Assembly (NCBI GenBank): GCA_025526995.1
Contig: JAHLKG010000005.1
Location: 992,001-1,056,000 of the forward strand
Reading direction: 5' to 3'
Source of the DNA: Powellomyces hirtus
Taxonomy: Eukaryota > Chytridiomycota > Chytridiomycetes > Spizellomycetales > Powellomycetaceae
Length of the DNA stretch: 64,000 bases
The translations under genes and the position numbers were made by a program. Positions 19,989 to 30,748 of this stretch are shown piece by piece (the stretch's first letter is position 1; the number at the start of each line of letters is the position of its first letter). The notes under the pieces were generated by a model. The model was not told the DNA's origin. It was given only the letters and a program-made list of their open reading frames with translations, and ran no database searches.

Positions 19989-22540
19989 CCAAACCCTATC
20001 AGATGCATCTTTGTGGGCTACAGCCAGACTACCAAGGGCTATCGACTCTGGGACGCAGCTGCTGGCAAGCTGGTTGAAAGCAGAGACGTCCAGTTTGATG
20101 TGGAGTCCCTTGCTGGAGATCCTGCCAAGCTGGATCCTGCTGCCCAGGCTTCCACTTATGCTGAAAATGACTCTTCTGAGCAAGGGGAGGCGCTGAAGGA
20201 TGCCTTTGAGCAGGAAGACAAGCTGGATGGTGACTTTGAGCAAGGGGAGGACTTTGAGGATGCTCAGGAGCTCCAGCTCAGCTCTAAGGGGCGATCCCAT
20301 CCGCTCCCAGGAAGCCTGAGGCCTCCAAAGTGCCTGAACGGATCTCAACCCGTGTCCGACAGGCCCCTCTAGAGTACTGGAGGACTGGGACTGGTCTACT
20401 TGCTGAGGCAACTGCCCTGCTGGCTGAGGCTATTGCACCTGAGGGGACGACCCTGCATCCCTCAAGGCTGCTCTTAAAGCCCCTGATGCAAGGCAGTGGG
20501 AGCAAGCAGCTCAAACCAAACTTGCACTTGATGGGCTGACAGCCTGCATGCCAACCACACCTGGGATCCCGTTCTGTTGCCTGCAGGGTGTCAGCCCATC
20601 AAGTGCAAGTGGGTCTTCAAGATCAAGAGAGCAGCAGAGGGCTTGTTCCGGTGCTACAAGGCACGTCTGGTTGCCCAAGGCTTCTATCAACAAGAGGGAG
20701 TTGATTTTGCGTGACCTTTGCCCCTGTGGCCAAGTTCAGCTCGATCAGAATGGTTCTGGCTATTCCACCATTGAGGACATGGAACTGGAGCAGATGGATG
20801 CTGTGACAGCATTCCTCAACCCCGACATTGAGGAGGAGATCTATGGGGAGCAGCCTGAGGGGTTTGCCATTGCTGGGCAGGATCACCTGGTTTGCAGACT
20901 TTGGCGCAGCCTGGACAGTCTCAAGCAGTCATCTTGCAACTGGAATCAGCTTCTCAATGCCCAACTCAAGCAGCTGGGCTTTGTGCAGAGCAATGCTGAC
21001 CCTTGCATCTGCACCCTGCATGCTCAAGACCCCAAGAGTGCCCTGTAGCTGCTGGTCTATGTGGACAACATGATTCTGGCATCCAAATCCTGTTGAGACG
21101 TCTTGACATCTACAAACAGGAACTCAGCATACCAGATAGGTTGCTAGGTTGTTGTCAAGACTTGCAAAGGGTCTGAAGGTGCTTCCCAAGGTAGGGAAGG
21201 TCGCCTGTAGTGTTTGGCAGAGTGTACTAGACAAGTAGAGTGTGTTGGACTGTTATTATATTGGTTGGGGATGCCCAGAGGGCGTCCTTTTATAACAATT
21301 TGGATCATAGTACATGTGTAGTGACAATCTAACTGTGCCCTAGCTTGGCCAAGACGGCCCTGGCCTGGCCTAGTATTGTTCCCAATCACAGGGTGTCTTT
21401 TTGCCTTTTCTTGGCGCTTCTATCAGCGCTCCAGACGTGTTCTAGGCCTTCCCAGGCCCTCTCCAGCTATTCTGGATCGTTCTAGACCATTCTGGACCAT
21501 TCCAGACCATTCTAGACACAAGTGGATGTCCTCCCACATGTCCTGTGTGCTCTAAGTCCTCCCAGAGGCGCCCACAGGTAGATTCCAACAAATCCATGGT
21601 GCAGATCAACCATATCAAGACTGAGCTGTCCAAGCAGTTCAAGATGACAGACATGAGCGCTCTGTGCCTGTTTCTCAGAGTGGAGATTACCAAGGACCGC
21701 CCCAGCCATTGTCTGTGGCTCTCTCAGAAGCACTATCTCCAAAAGGTTTTTGCCAGCTTTGGCATGGACAACTGCAAACCAGTCAGCACCACAATGGAGA
21801 CCCCCACTCGCTTGACCAAGGCCATGCGGCCACAAAGCAATGAGGAGAAGGCCCAGATGGGAAGCACACTCTACTGGAGTGCTGTTGGCAGCCTTATTCA
21901 TGGCATGCTTGGCACTAGGCTCAATCTGGCAGCCTCTGTGGGCAGTCTGAGCCAGCTCATGGCCAACCTTGGGCCTGGACACTGGCAAGCTGTCATGGGC
22001 ATTTTGCGCTACATGTCAGGCACCCTGGACCCTGTTCCCAAGCTGGAAGGACTCTTCAGTGTGGCCACAGACCTGGAAGGGTGGTCCGACTCTGCCTGGG
22101 CTGGCTGCCCAGCCTCCAGACGCTCCACCACTGGCTTTGTCTTCAAGTTTGGAGGCACTGTAGCCTGGCAAAGCAAGCGAAAGCCCACTGTGGCTCTGTC
22201 CAGCACTGAGGCACAGTACATGGTGCTCACTCAGGCCTGCAAAGAGGCAATCTGGCTCAGGTAGCTACTGATTGAGCTAGGCTATCCCCAGGGATTGCCC
22301 TGCAAAATCTATGAGGACAACCAGGGCTGCAATGTGCTTGCCAGAAACCCCACAAGCCATGCCAGGACCAAGCACATCGATATCACCACTTCATCCGTGA
22401 AGCCATTGCCAATCAACATGTGGATCTAGAGTACTGCCCACCAAACAACATGCCAGACGATCTGCTCACCAAGCTGTTGTGCTGCCCTCAGTTTGCAAAG
22501 CTGTGTGAGAAGCTGGGCCTGGGAATCAAGTCTGTTGTCT
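19989..22540 (+). pseudogene. Copia element 1: integrase end, reverse transcriptase and RNase H
   Basis: It resumes the frame broken at 9834: IRCIFVGYSQTTKGYRLWD is the integrase C-terminal part. Reverse transcriptase shows KCKWVFKIKRAAE, YKARLVAQGF and MDAVTAFLNPDIEEEIY, then VYVDNMILAS in place of YVDD. RNase H has GWSDSAWAGCPASRRSTTGF and ends at the TGA at 22538-22540. Stops occur near 20714, 21046 and 22262, with several frame changes. A solo LTR splits the reverse transcriptase at 21091. The catalytic YVDD reads YVDN, an independent sign of loss. Confidence 0.88.
21091..21590 (-). repeat. Solo LTR of the array copia family
   Basis: A 500-base LTR without internal region, inserted in the reverse transcriptase of copia element 1. 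AATCC flanks it on both sides (21086-21090 and 21591-21595), so it came from a full insertion later reduced by LTR recombination. It shares diagnostic bases with array LTR 1. Confidence 0.93.
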
Positions 22541-22549
22541 GAGTGGGAG

Positions 22550-22968
22550 TGTTGGAATCTGTATCTCTGCATGTAGACACCCGATCCCCAGACTGTGGGC
22601 GGCGTTGAATAGCCTGGGTTGTGTGGCAGCCAAGAAGCCTTGTTTGAGTTTGATGGAGCCACAGCTGACCAAGTTGTGGCAGGGTACATCCTGAGGCTGT
22701 GTTGTTTGAGCTGAGTCTCTGCCAAGGATCTTGGCAATGCTCAGAACCGCCACAGGGGCCCCACAGAGAACGCAGCATTGCTTGGAACTGCTCAGCCAAA
22801 ATCTGCCAAGATCAGGCACAGCCATGCCAAGAGACTTGACATGCCTGGCAGTGTACAGATAGTATTCTATAAAAGGCCAGTGAGCCCTGGCTCCTCCCTC
22901 TCAATAATGAGGTAGTTTTCACACACAATCACCACAGTCCAGAGCTTCCAGATCATACCTATTCAACA
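22550..22968 (+). repeat. 3' LTR of copia element 1
   Basis: It begins TGTTGGAATCTG and ends ATTCAACA, 419 bases. The sequence beyond it (22969-23040) repeats the primer site and leader seen after the 5' LTR up to the ATG context CATCATGTCC. It is therefore also the 5' LTR of a lost neighbour copy. Confidence 0.9.
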
Positions 22969-23427
22969 AGTTATGAGCCCTGCATCTGCAACTCATTGAT
23001 CAACCAACCTCAACCACCCATTCATGAACTCATCATGTCCTTGCCAAGCCAACTTTGGAAACATACAGGCATACACATCCTTTTAATCTTGGATTGAGAA
23101 CCAAGCTTATTAACGGATCTCCTCTCCGCCTTTGCCAAACTAACAGTTGTTCAACATGAGTTTGCTACAGCCCGGCATCAACAAACTTATGGCCGAGTAT
23201 AACAGATGATACAAGTTACTAAGTTCATCATTTGCAAGTATCTCGACTGCAGCGGCACAAATAGGCGCAAATTCCTACCGCTAGTGGAATTCTGCTTAAA
23301 CTCCATGCCTCGACGCCGTCTCAATGGCTTGGCCCCATTTGAAAGCAAACTAAACTGAATGCCACACCCTCCGGCCTGGAATCCAAGCACCCTGCCCAAA
23401 TGATGCCACCAGATCAAGCGCTTGTCC

Positions 23428-24074
23428 TATTGGAATGTTGAGCCATGCGTACTCAATGTTGGTCCTTACATGAGATTCTCACTTGGATTCTCGAATTAGA
23501 ACGCGTGACCGTGATACCAGTAATGCTAAGAGCTTAATTGGATCACGTGTGATGACGTGATTGAAAAAAGAGATTAGAACACTTGACAAGCAAAACATTA
23601 CCAATAAGACTTAAGACATAATAATACTTTCCCATACATTACATCTCCATGCATCTGACAATGATACACCGTCATCTGCATTACAAAAGAGCTCTGTAAC
23701 CCCCCTACAAAGGCAATACAAGCAGAGTGTCCCTCGAATTCAGCCAATCCTATAATGAGGTGTGGCTCGCCAGTCTAAGTCTAGACACATGTCGGGAGGA
23801 GCCCCGCGCAAGATGGATGCTAGCGTCAGCATCCCAAAGGGTACTAGACCTTGGGGATGGCCACGGATGGCCATCACGTGACCGGGACCGCCCCGCGGTC
23901 CAGAAGAAAAGTAGGAATACTCCAACAAGGGCGTATTCAAGACTTAGGGATTTTACAGTAGAATTAGACATAGGGAATTCCCAAATAGAAGACTAGACTC
24001 TGGCAACGGACCTAGTATTATTACAAATCCTTTGCATTTCCAATAAAGTACTGGAAACGCCAATATCTCCATTA
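23428..24074 (-). mobile_element. Short repeat family, copy C, with a nested insert
   Basis: It begins TATTGGAATGTTGAG and ends CCAATATCTCCATTA. TGTCC flanks it at 23423-23427 and 24075-24079. Without its 275-base insert (23751-24025) and one AATCC it is about 367 bases, like copies B and D. It interrupts the gypsy integrase frame. Confidence 0.85.
23751..24025. mobile_element. Second short repeat nested in copy C
   Basis: A 275-base insert with ends TATAATGAGG and ATTATTACA, flanked by AATCC (23746-23750 and 24026-24030). Part of it (CATCACGTGAC, AATAGAAGACTAGACTCTGG) recurs at 25755-25915. No coding capacity is evident. Confidence 0.65.
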
Positions 24075-24942
24075 TGTCCAACTGTACCAAGAAAACATGT
24101 TGCAGACATTCATCTTACGGTTCAACAGGCCCTCCGCAATGAGCAAGCTCGCTACAAACAATACTTCAATCAAGGGCAAATCTCAATCACCTTTAAAATT
24201 GACAATCTTGTCAATCTCAATCGTGAACAGCTTACCATTAGCTTTGACCAAATTAAACCACTCAATCTGACACCTAAGTGGATTGGACCATTCACCATCT
24301 CAGCCAATGGACCTCACCCCGATACATATCACCTGGACCTCTCCCAAACGGTCCTCAAAGCAATCTGGCCTTACTTCCATGTTAATATTCTACGGAAACA
24401 TGTGCCATCCACGCACCCACTCCATGATAAAACACAGCTGCCACCGGAGCTGGTCTTGATTAAGGGAGAACTTGAGCACTTTGTCAAAGCCATTCTCAAC
24501 GAACAAATGACCGGCCACCGCTGCAACCACTGCCAAATGTTTTTGACTAAATACGTCAGCTGACCGGAACCTTTGTAGCAACCTGAAATCAATTTTAAAA
24601 ACACAAAAGCATTTAAAATATGAAGAGAGAACAATCCCACATTTAAATTTAGATAAATGAACACAACATCAGCTCTCTGTTTAAATGGATAAAGCCGCTC
24701 AGGAGCCGCTCCCTATCCAGGCTATAAGCTGCACTCTATACTGAGCCTGACGGAGTTTCAAAGTACCAAATCTACTCAACAGAGAGATCAAAGCCAGTGT
24801 AAGTCTAAGCGCTGCACCAGGAGCTGACACCATATGGGAGCTTGTCCTGTGGCAAGCCAGTCAACTGACGCTGCATGAGAGCTCATCCTGGGAATCAGTA
24901 ATCTCATGCCTCCTGTTCTAGAGCCCAAAAGGCGAAGGGGGG

Positions 24943-25711
24943 TGTGAGATGGCCATAAAGCCATATATACATTATCTTATTGGAGATGTCAGCATTTCCA
25001 GTACCCTATCGGAAATGCAGGGGATTGGCCGAATTTGAGTCAGGCTACTTATATTGCCTTTGTAAAATGGTCACAGAGCTCTTCTGGGATGCAGATGACA
25101 GCGTAACATTGTCAGATGCACGGAGATGTATGTATTTCTATGTCTTAAGTCTTATTGGGAATGTCTCGCTTGTTGAGTGGTCTTATCTACCTTTCCTTCA
25201 ATCACGTGATCAAGCGTGATCCAATTCAGCTCTTAGCATTACCGGTATAACGGTCACGGGTTCTGTTCAGAGATTCCAAGTTAGGATCTAATGTAATGAC
25301 CAATGTTGAGTACGCAAAGCTCAACATTCCAATATGTCTTTTTTTTGGCTAGTAAAAAGCCACATTCTACATTAAAGCAGAGGCGCTTCATAAATGATTA
25401 CTGTAATCCTTCATAAACAACTTCCGAGTCTTATCTCTGTAGGACTACCTCGTGGTTTCAGGACTGCCAAGAGATCATCTCCTTGTTACTATAGATAGAA
25501 CAAATCTTGTATATAAAGAAGGGGAAAAAGTTCCCCCCCTTCGAGGATGGAGGAATCAGTGACACAATTGATATTCCTTTCCAAAAGAAAAAACCCTTCT
25601 TACCCTCTTCACTCACCTTCATTGTCCAACTTTGGATCTTTTTCTTCTTTGCTATCACTCGAATCAAACTACTAGCTTACTTCTCCCGCTTGGAAACACA
25701 GGCACCTTACA
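24943..25711 (+). repeat. 3' LTR of the gypsy element, interrupted by short repeat D
   Basis: It begins TGTGAGATGGCC after a polypurine GGCGAAGGGGGG and ends GGCACCTTACA. With copy D (24978-25334) removed it is about 407 bases and matches the minus-strand LTR at 4663-5060. It lies in the right place and orientation to be the 3' LTR of the chromovirus remnant at 23041-24600. Confidence 0.82.
24978..25334 (+). mobile_element. Short repeat family, copy D
   Basis: A 357-base copy that begins TATTGGAGATGTCAGC and ends CTCAACATTCCAATA. Flanks are TATCT (24973-24977) and TGTCT (25335-25339), a 5-base duplication with one mismatch. The empty site can be read from the uninterrupted LTR at 4663-5060, which fixes both ends. 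Confidence 0.85.
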
Positions 25712-25719
25712 TAAAGACC

Positions 25720-25915
25720 TTGAAGGGTACTATGCCTCAGAAATGGCTCCCGATGGTCATCACGTGACTGGGACTGCTCTGCGGTCAAGAAAAAAAGAGG
25801 AATACTCCAAGGAGGGTGTATTCAAGGAATAGGAACTTACAGTTATCGATAGAATTAGACATAGAGGCATTCCGAATAGAAGACTAGACTCTGGCAATGG
25901 ACCTGGTATTATTAT
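25720..25915. repeat. Second copy of the nested short repeat, partial
   Basis: It is similar to 23840-24020: shared AAGGGTACTA, GGTCATCACGTGAC, GAGGAATACTCCAA and ATAGAAGACTAGACTCTGGC. It ends in TATTATTATA. The left part present in the other copy is missing, where the gypsy LTR ends. From here to 26344 nothing else is recognised. Confidence 0.6.
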
Positions 25916-26344
25916 ATACATAGTGGATGCCAATTGTGGCTTTCTTCAAGTTTAAGCACCTGAATATGTCAATCAAACTTTAGTTTTAGTGTGGATGATA
26001 TTCAAACATGTTATATAATGGCAACTTCTCTTTCAATATGACGTACATATACCCGCAAAGAACCTGCACCACAAACCGTGCATAGATTAGGAAAGTTAAT
26101 TGGTTCTATATTGTACAGTCCTCCATCACAGTCTGTGGTGGTTATATCTGGGACCGACGCGGTTTCCCCGGACGCCAAGCCCCCAGGTATTGCAATTTCG
26201 AGAAAGATCCATTTCTTTGGCCGTTTTGCAGGCTGCAACGATACATAGAGGCATCATGAAGCAAATGCGAGCTGCACCACAACTCTTGCACACTTTCATA
26301 GCTGGTATTAATCACCTAGAATAGCGACTTTCGGTCGACGTGTG

Positions 26345-26692
26345 ATGTCGGCCGTAAATTCTCCACCATCGACTGGCAGTGATGCAAAGCTCGACAACCG
26401 CGTGGTAGGCGGCGGCTTTGCGCTCCTCCTCCTTGCGCTCATTTTCGTTGGTTTTTCGCTTCGCACTCTTCGCTCTCGAAGGGATGGCGATGACTTGACG
26501 CCTGCCCCACCAGCGCGAAGCGTCACTTCGGTCACAAACAATGCGCCCAGCAGTCCTACTGGGCGACCCCTCCACGAAGTGATCTGTGTTAGGGAGGACA
26601 CGTTACCTCCCTACGGTCTATCAGCGCATTCAGCTTGGCCGGAACCGCCCGCATTCGAGGATCTGGAAAGAGGCCTTCCCATCCGACATTAA
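26345..26692 (+). CDS. Small predicted membrane protein, unknown
   Basis: A 115-residue frame starting at the ATG at 26345 (MSAVNSPPSTGS). One strong hydrophobic segment (about 20-39, VVGGGFALLLLALIFVGFSL) is followed by an Arg-rich stretch, RTLRSRRD. This is typical of a single-pass protein with the basic side in the cytosol. The rest is Pro/Ser/Thr-rich and looks disordered. No signal peptide cleavage site and no family were recognised. It is the first plausible gene right of the element nest. The reading frame could also be chance; the clear segment and charge pattern argue mildly for a real gene. Confidence 0.4.
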   Translation: MSAVNSPPSTGSDAKLDNRVVGGGFALLLLALIFVGFSLRTLRSRRDGDDLTPAPPARSVTSVTNNAPSSPTGRPLHEVICVREDTLPPYGLSAHSAWPEPPAFEDLERGLPIRH

Positions 26693-28394
26693 GTCTACGT
26701 ACCTGCTGCGATCCCACGAGAGGAACTGCTGGTGGGACATGGTGGAGAACACTCCGCCCCACTCAAGGCCACGATAGAAACATCGCTCCGCAGCTTGTCG
26801 AACATCGAGTTCTTGAAGGTACTGTGTACAACCAGCGGTGTTCTTTTGTCTCGGACAACTTCAATCGTATTGCTGACCAGAATGGACGTTAAGAGACGAG
26901 AAGGGAGACTTAGTAGGGCTGCAACATCATGTCTCGGACGCCGTCCGGACGAACAGAAACACTCGCATTTTAGGATGGGAAAGCAATCTGCCGATGATGT
27001 GCGATCGACCTTCGTCGTTTTCACCAGCCCTGTCCCACCAGGTGGCCACCGGTAGGACGCTAATGCAACCAGGGCTCCGTGCATGCCCGAGCAGATACTG
27101 CTATTGGCCGCGAGACCGCTATTAACCAACCTGGGAGGTTCGCCGAGTTGATCTCTCTAGACCTCCACCTATCTCCTAACAGTTTCTGTGTGTGCCTACG
27201 TTCCCTGCCAAAATGAATCTCAGGCGCTGTAGCGCAATAGAATCGATTGACGAAACTTGTGCGCTACAGTACTTGACCTCGTATTGTGCGTCTGGCATTT
27301 AGTCATCAAAGCTTAAAATACAAATCTTGCGCGTAACACTCAGCGGAATCGACCGCTTTCACGACCCTGCATCGGATTCCCATGATCGGAATGGTGGTTC
27401 GCCCTGTTGTCCGGACAGTTTTGCGCCATACCTTCACGGAAATTCAAGAAAAAGTGAAGGTAATCTGCAATTCCTGCTGCCCTTCCTGGCGTTACTACCA
27501 AAGGTTTCCACGCGGGCTCAAATTCACGGAAGTGAAGTTGGCGACATCCCAGGAGAGCGCGCCTCGCCGTGATCGTGGTCAGCGGAAACGCGTCGTCAGT
27601 GCGCGCGTTTCTCCAAGCTCGCGGTGAGGAATGACCTGTCAATTGTTGGCACATAGATAGCGTAAATGTCAGCAACGCAATGCGGTACCAGACTCGGAGG
27701 CCACCAAGGCAATCAGAATCGTGCGCAACCGGCGCAACCGGGCACGTTGTCAGCGTACTAGTAGACTTTCGCCCTTCGACTGCAGCTTGGCGTCGATAGG
27801 GCGAACGCGGCATTTGATGAAAGCGAGCTGAATGTACGATGGCGAAAGAACAGATGATTCCCAGGCAGCGGGCGATGTGGGGTCTGTTATTTCCTGGTGT
27901 AGCTAGGACCGCCAGCGCTTCGCAAGTTGAATAATAGCACACCCAGTTGAGGCATGCGGCTTCTGGGGTCCTTGGCTTGTGTCCACAAACAGTACCAAAC
28001 GCCGGAATTGACAGATCACGGAGTTGTGGCCGTACCAACCGCACTCGCTTGCGAACTGCCGGTGGCCAGCATTCTCTCTAAAAGCCGCTCGGTGAGATAG
28101 ACGCTGCCGCCGGGCTTTGCAGTGTTCCGTATCCTGTTCTGTCGATCACGGAACAACATGGAAAAAAAAATGCAAAAAAAAAAGTTGGCTCTACCAAGGG
28201 AGCACTGTCTCACCAATGTCACCATATGCCAGTGGGCGTTCTGACTTCAACCAGGCTAAACATTGCAAATTTGCACCGACATCCCCGATCAATCCCATGT
28301 GGCATATGCAGACAGCAAGGCCTAGTACTTGGCAGTATAAAAAGGCAAGAAGAAGGCGAATGGGTCCCTCTCGTCAGTGTGCCCAACCGTAAAG
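26693..28394. other. Intergenic region without a supported gene
   Basis: Frames exist on both strands (for example 27343-28044 minus and 26732-27055 plus), but none shows a family motif, a convincing start or splice pattern. Two A-rich runs lie near 28160-28183. The last 100 bases hold the promoter of the next gene. Confidence 0.5.
28336..28343 (+). promoter_or_regulatory. TATA box of the prolyl oligopeptidase gene
   Basis: TATAAAAA lies 59 bases before the ATG at 28395 and suits a core promoter with a short leader. Confidence 0.55.
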
Positions 28395-30748
28395 ATGATT
28401 CTCGGCAAGACTGTTACGGGCGCTATTGCCCTCGTGTGCGCGCTGGCTGGTGAGAAAGACATTTTCGCAGTGATGTGAAAGGATGGTCAAGTACTCATCA
28501 ACTTGATACCGTCGTTTTTTCTTCGTGTACGATAGGTTCCAGCGTCGCTGCTCCCGCTCCTTCTTCCGGAATCCCCGTTCCCGCGGCTTACCCCCCTGCC
28601 AAGCGTGGTAACGTTGTCGAGGACTACTTTGGAACCCCCGTCGCGGATCCCTACCGAGCTTTGGAGAACGTGTTCTCTGCGGAGACCGAGAAATTTGCCA
28701 ACGCTCAGAATGCCCTCGCTCGCAAGACGCTCGAGGCCTTCTCCGAACGGGCGCGATTCCAGAGGGATTTGGAGAAGATCCTGCGGTTCACCCGATTCGG
28801 TACCCCGTTCAAGAAGGGCGACTACTACTACTATTTCATGAACAAGAACGGCGCGAGTGCTCAGAGCAGCCTGTACCGCACCAAGTCTCTCAGGAACCCC
28901 AACCCAGAGCTGTTTGTCGACCCCAACCTCCTTTCCCCCGGCGGTTACGACAGGATGGAGTTCCCCAGCTTCTCGCCCGACCTCAAGAAGTTTGCCTTTA
29001 TCATGACCAAGAACGAGACTGACTACGCGTACCTCAATTTCCGCGATGTGGCTACCAAGAAGCCCATTCACGAGATCATCCGTTACGCTGACCGTGGTAA
29101 CGTCGAATGGTTGAACAACGGAACTGCCATTGCCTACTACCGTTACCCCATCCCCAAGGGTGTGACGTGGGAGGAGGCCGGTACCAACATTGACCGCTGG
29201 CCCGACAACTGGACTCTGTACTACCACGTGTTTGGAACCGACCCCGCCAAGGATGTCCCTTGCACAGTTGCCACCTGCGGACGGGCTGAGAGCGGCCAGG
29301 CTCCCGCCGCTTCCAACTTGTTGCGCGGCAAGATCCCCAAGGCCGTTGGTGTGAGCGATGGCAAGGGCGGCGTGATCCAAGTTACTTTGCCCAGCAAGCG
29401 CGACCGCAACCTTGTTGCCGGCGCGGCTTGGGATATGATGACCGCGGCTGACGTCGATGAGAACGCTGTCCCCAAGGTTCCCCAAGGTTCCCACGCTACC
29501 ACCTACATTGCTTCCGACAACGGCGTCGACTACTACCAGACTGGTGCTGGAGCGTCGAACTTTAAGATCATTGCCGTCCCCAGCGATGCCGCTACGGGTG
29601 TCGTTGCTCGTGATATCATCCCGGCTGACCCCACTCTCGTCCTTGAATCGGCGCAGAGTCTCGGTAACGGCTACTTTGCCCTCTTCTACCTTGAAGATGT
29701 CCTGCACAACATCCGCATTGTCAAAGCTGACGCTCAGCGGAACCCCACCGAGATTGTCTTCAAGTTCCCCTTCAGTGACGGTGTTGCCACCGACATCCGT
29801 GCTGATGATGAACTTGGTACCGTCACCTTCAACTACGGCAACTACCTCAACCCCGGAACTGTCTACATGTACACTCTGGCCACCAACAAGCTTGAGGTCT
29901 TCCGTAAGCATCAGATCCCCCAGGCCGTCTCGCACGTTACCAGCGACCAGCTCTTCTTCACATCACGTGATGGAGCCCGCATTCCTACCTTCACCGTCCG
30001 CCCCAAGAACGCCAAGAAGGACGGCGAGAACCGCATCTGGGTGTACGGCTACGGAGGTTTCCAGGTCAACGTGTTGCCCAGCTTCAACGCGTTTGCTGTA
30101 GCGCTCGCGAGGCATTACGGAGGCATCTGGGCTCTGGTGAACATCCGTGGTGGAGCAGAGTACGGTCTTGACTGGTACGAGAACGGACGCCTGTTCAAGA
30201 AGCAGAACTGCTTCAACGACATTGCGGACGCCGCTCAGTTTTACATCAAGGAAGGCTGGACGAAGGAGGGACTTTTGTCCATCCACGGCGGATCCAATGG
30301 TGGTCTTTTGACTGGTGCCGTCTCGCTCCAGAACCCTACCCTCTTCGGTGCCGGTATCTCTGATTACGGAGTCCACGACACCCTCCGCTTCGTGAACTGG
30401 ACCTACGGTCCCGGCTGGACCGATGACTACGGAAAGGAAGGCGTTGCAGCTGAGGTTCTTTCAGCATTGAAATGGAGCCCCGTCTACAATGTCAAGCCTA
30501 ACGTGACATATCCATCCATGCTCATCACCACTGGTGACCACGATACCCGCGTGGCTCCTCCCCACTCGTACAAGTTCGCTGCTGAACTTCAATTCCACAC
30601 CAAGAAGGTCAAGAACGCTCGCCCCGTCCTTCTTCGTGTTCGCGAGTGGAGCGGTCACAACATCTTCTCCCTCCGTCGTTATGCCGACACGTACGCTGAC
30701 AAGGTCACCTTCTGGGCCAAGGCTCTCGGTGCCAAGTACAGGTCTTAA
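28395..30748 (+). CDS. Secreted prolyl oligopeptidase (peptidase family S9A)
   Basis: A serine peptidase cutting short peptides after proline. Two exons: 28395-28449 and 28536-30748, giving 755 residues. The 86-base intron starts GTGAGA and ends GATAG. Exon 1 encodes a signal peptide (MILGKTVTGAIALVCALAG) with a likely cut near AAPA, so the product is secreted, while the classic animal enzyme is cytosolic. The first part is the beta-propeller region; the alpha/beta hydrolase follows. Catalytic residues by family position: Ser605 in GGSNGG, Asp688 in GDHDTRVAP, His726 in SGHNIF. Substrate-binding Arg of DTR is present. Codon use is strongly C-ending, suggesting high expression. This C richness also creates a long antisense frame that is not a gene. 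Confidence 0.95.

Larger units (their letters stand above)
7100..23040 (+). mobile_element. Ty1/copia element 1, decayed and split by later insertions
   Basis: A plus-strand copia element bounded by two 419-base LTRs (7100-7518 and 22550-22968). Three insertions interrupt it: short repeat B (8180-8535), a tandem copia array (9835-19988) and a solo LTR (21091-21590). Subtracting them leaves about 4.9 kb from LTR to LTR, a normal copia length. Domain order is gag, protease, integrase, reverse transcriptase, RNase H, as in copia. A polypurine GAGTGGGAG abuts the 3' LTR. The 3' LTR runs on into a second copy of the primer site and leader up to about 23040, where gypsy sequence takes over. This looks like the start of another copy now truncated. 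Confidence 0.9.
23041..24600 (+). pseudogene. Ty3/gypsy chromovirus remnant: integrase and chromodomain
   Basis: A decayed end of a gypsy polyprotein. Before repeat C one frame shows FLPLVEFCLNSMPRRRLNGLAP, the integrase block where intact elements read LPLAEFAYN and SPF. After repeat C come ARYKQYFNQG, PKWIGPFTI and PYFHVNILRKHVPS, the integrase C-terminal (GPF.I, HPVFHVS) module. A degenerate chromodomain (ELEHFVKAILNEQ) ends near 24560. In-frame stops occur near 23198 and 23355. Chromodomains in such elements bias insertion to heterochromatin, which is known for the family and not shown here. Confidence 0.8.

Noticed and set aside
23746..24030. AATCC target duplication taken as evidence that the solo LTR and the nested short repeat share one mechanism
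   Set aside because: The same five bases at 21086 and 23746 are probably coincidence. The two inserts have different ends (TG...CA versus TATAAT...TTACA).
27340..28044. A 234-codon minus-strand frame
   Set aside because: It has no recognisable family, no domain pattern and erratic composition with many Cys, His and Arg. No supporting promoter or splice signals were seen. It may be chance in a GC-balanced region.
28487..29935. A 482-codon open frame on the minus strand
   Set aside because: It lies wholly antisense to the prolyl oligopeptidase. It arises from the strong C/G bias at third positions and shows only low-complexity Gly/Val/Asp sequence with no motif.
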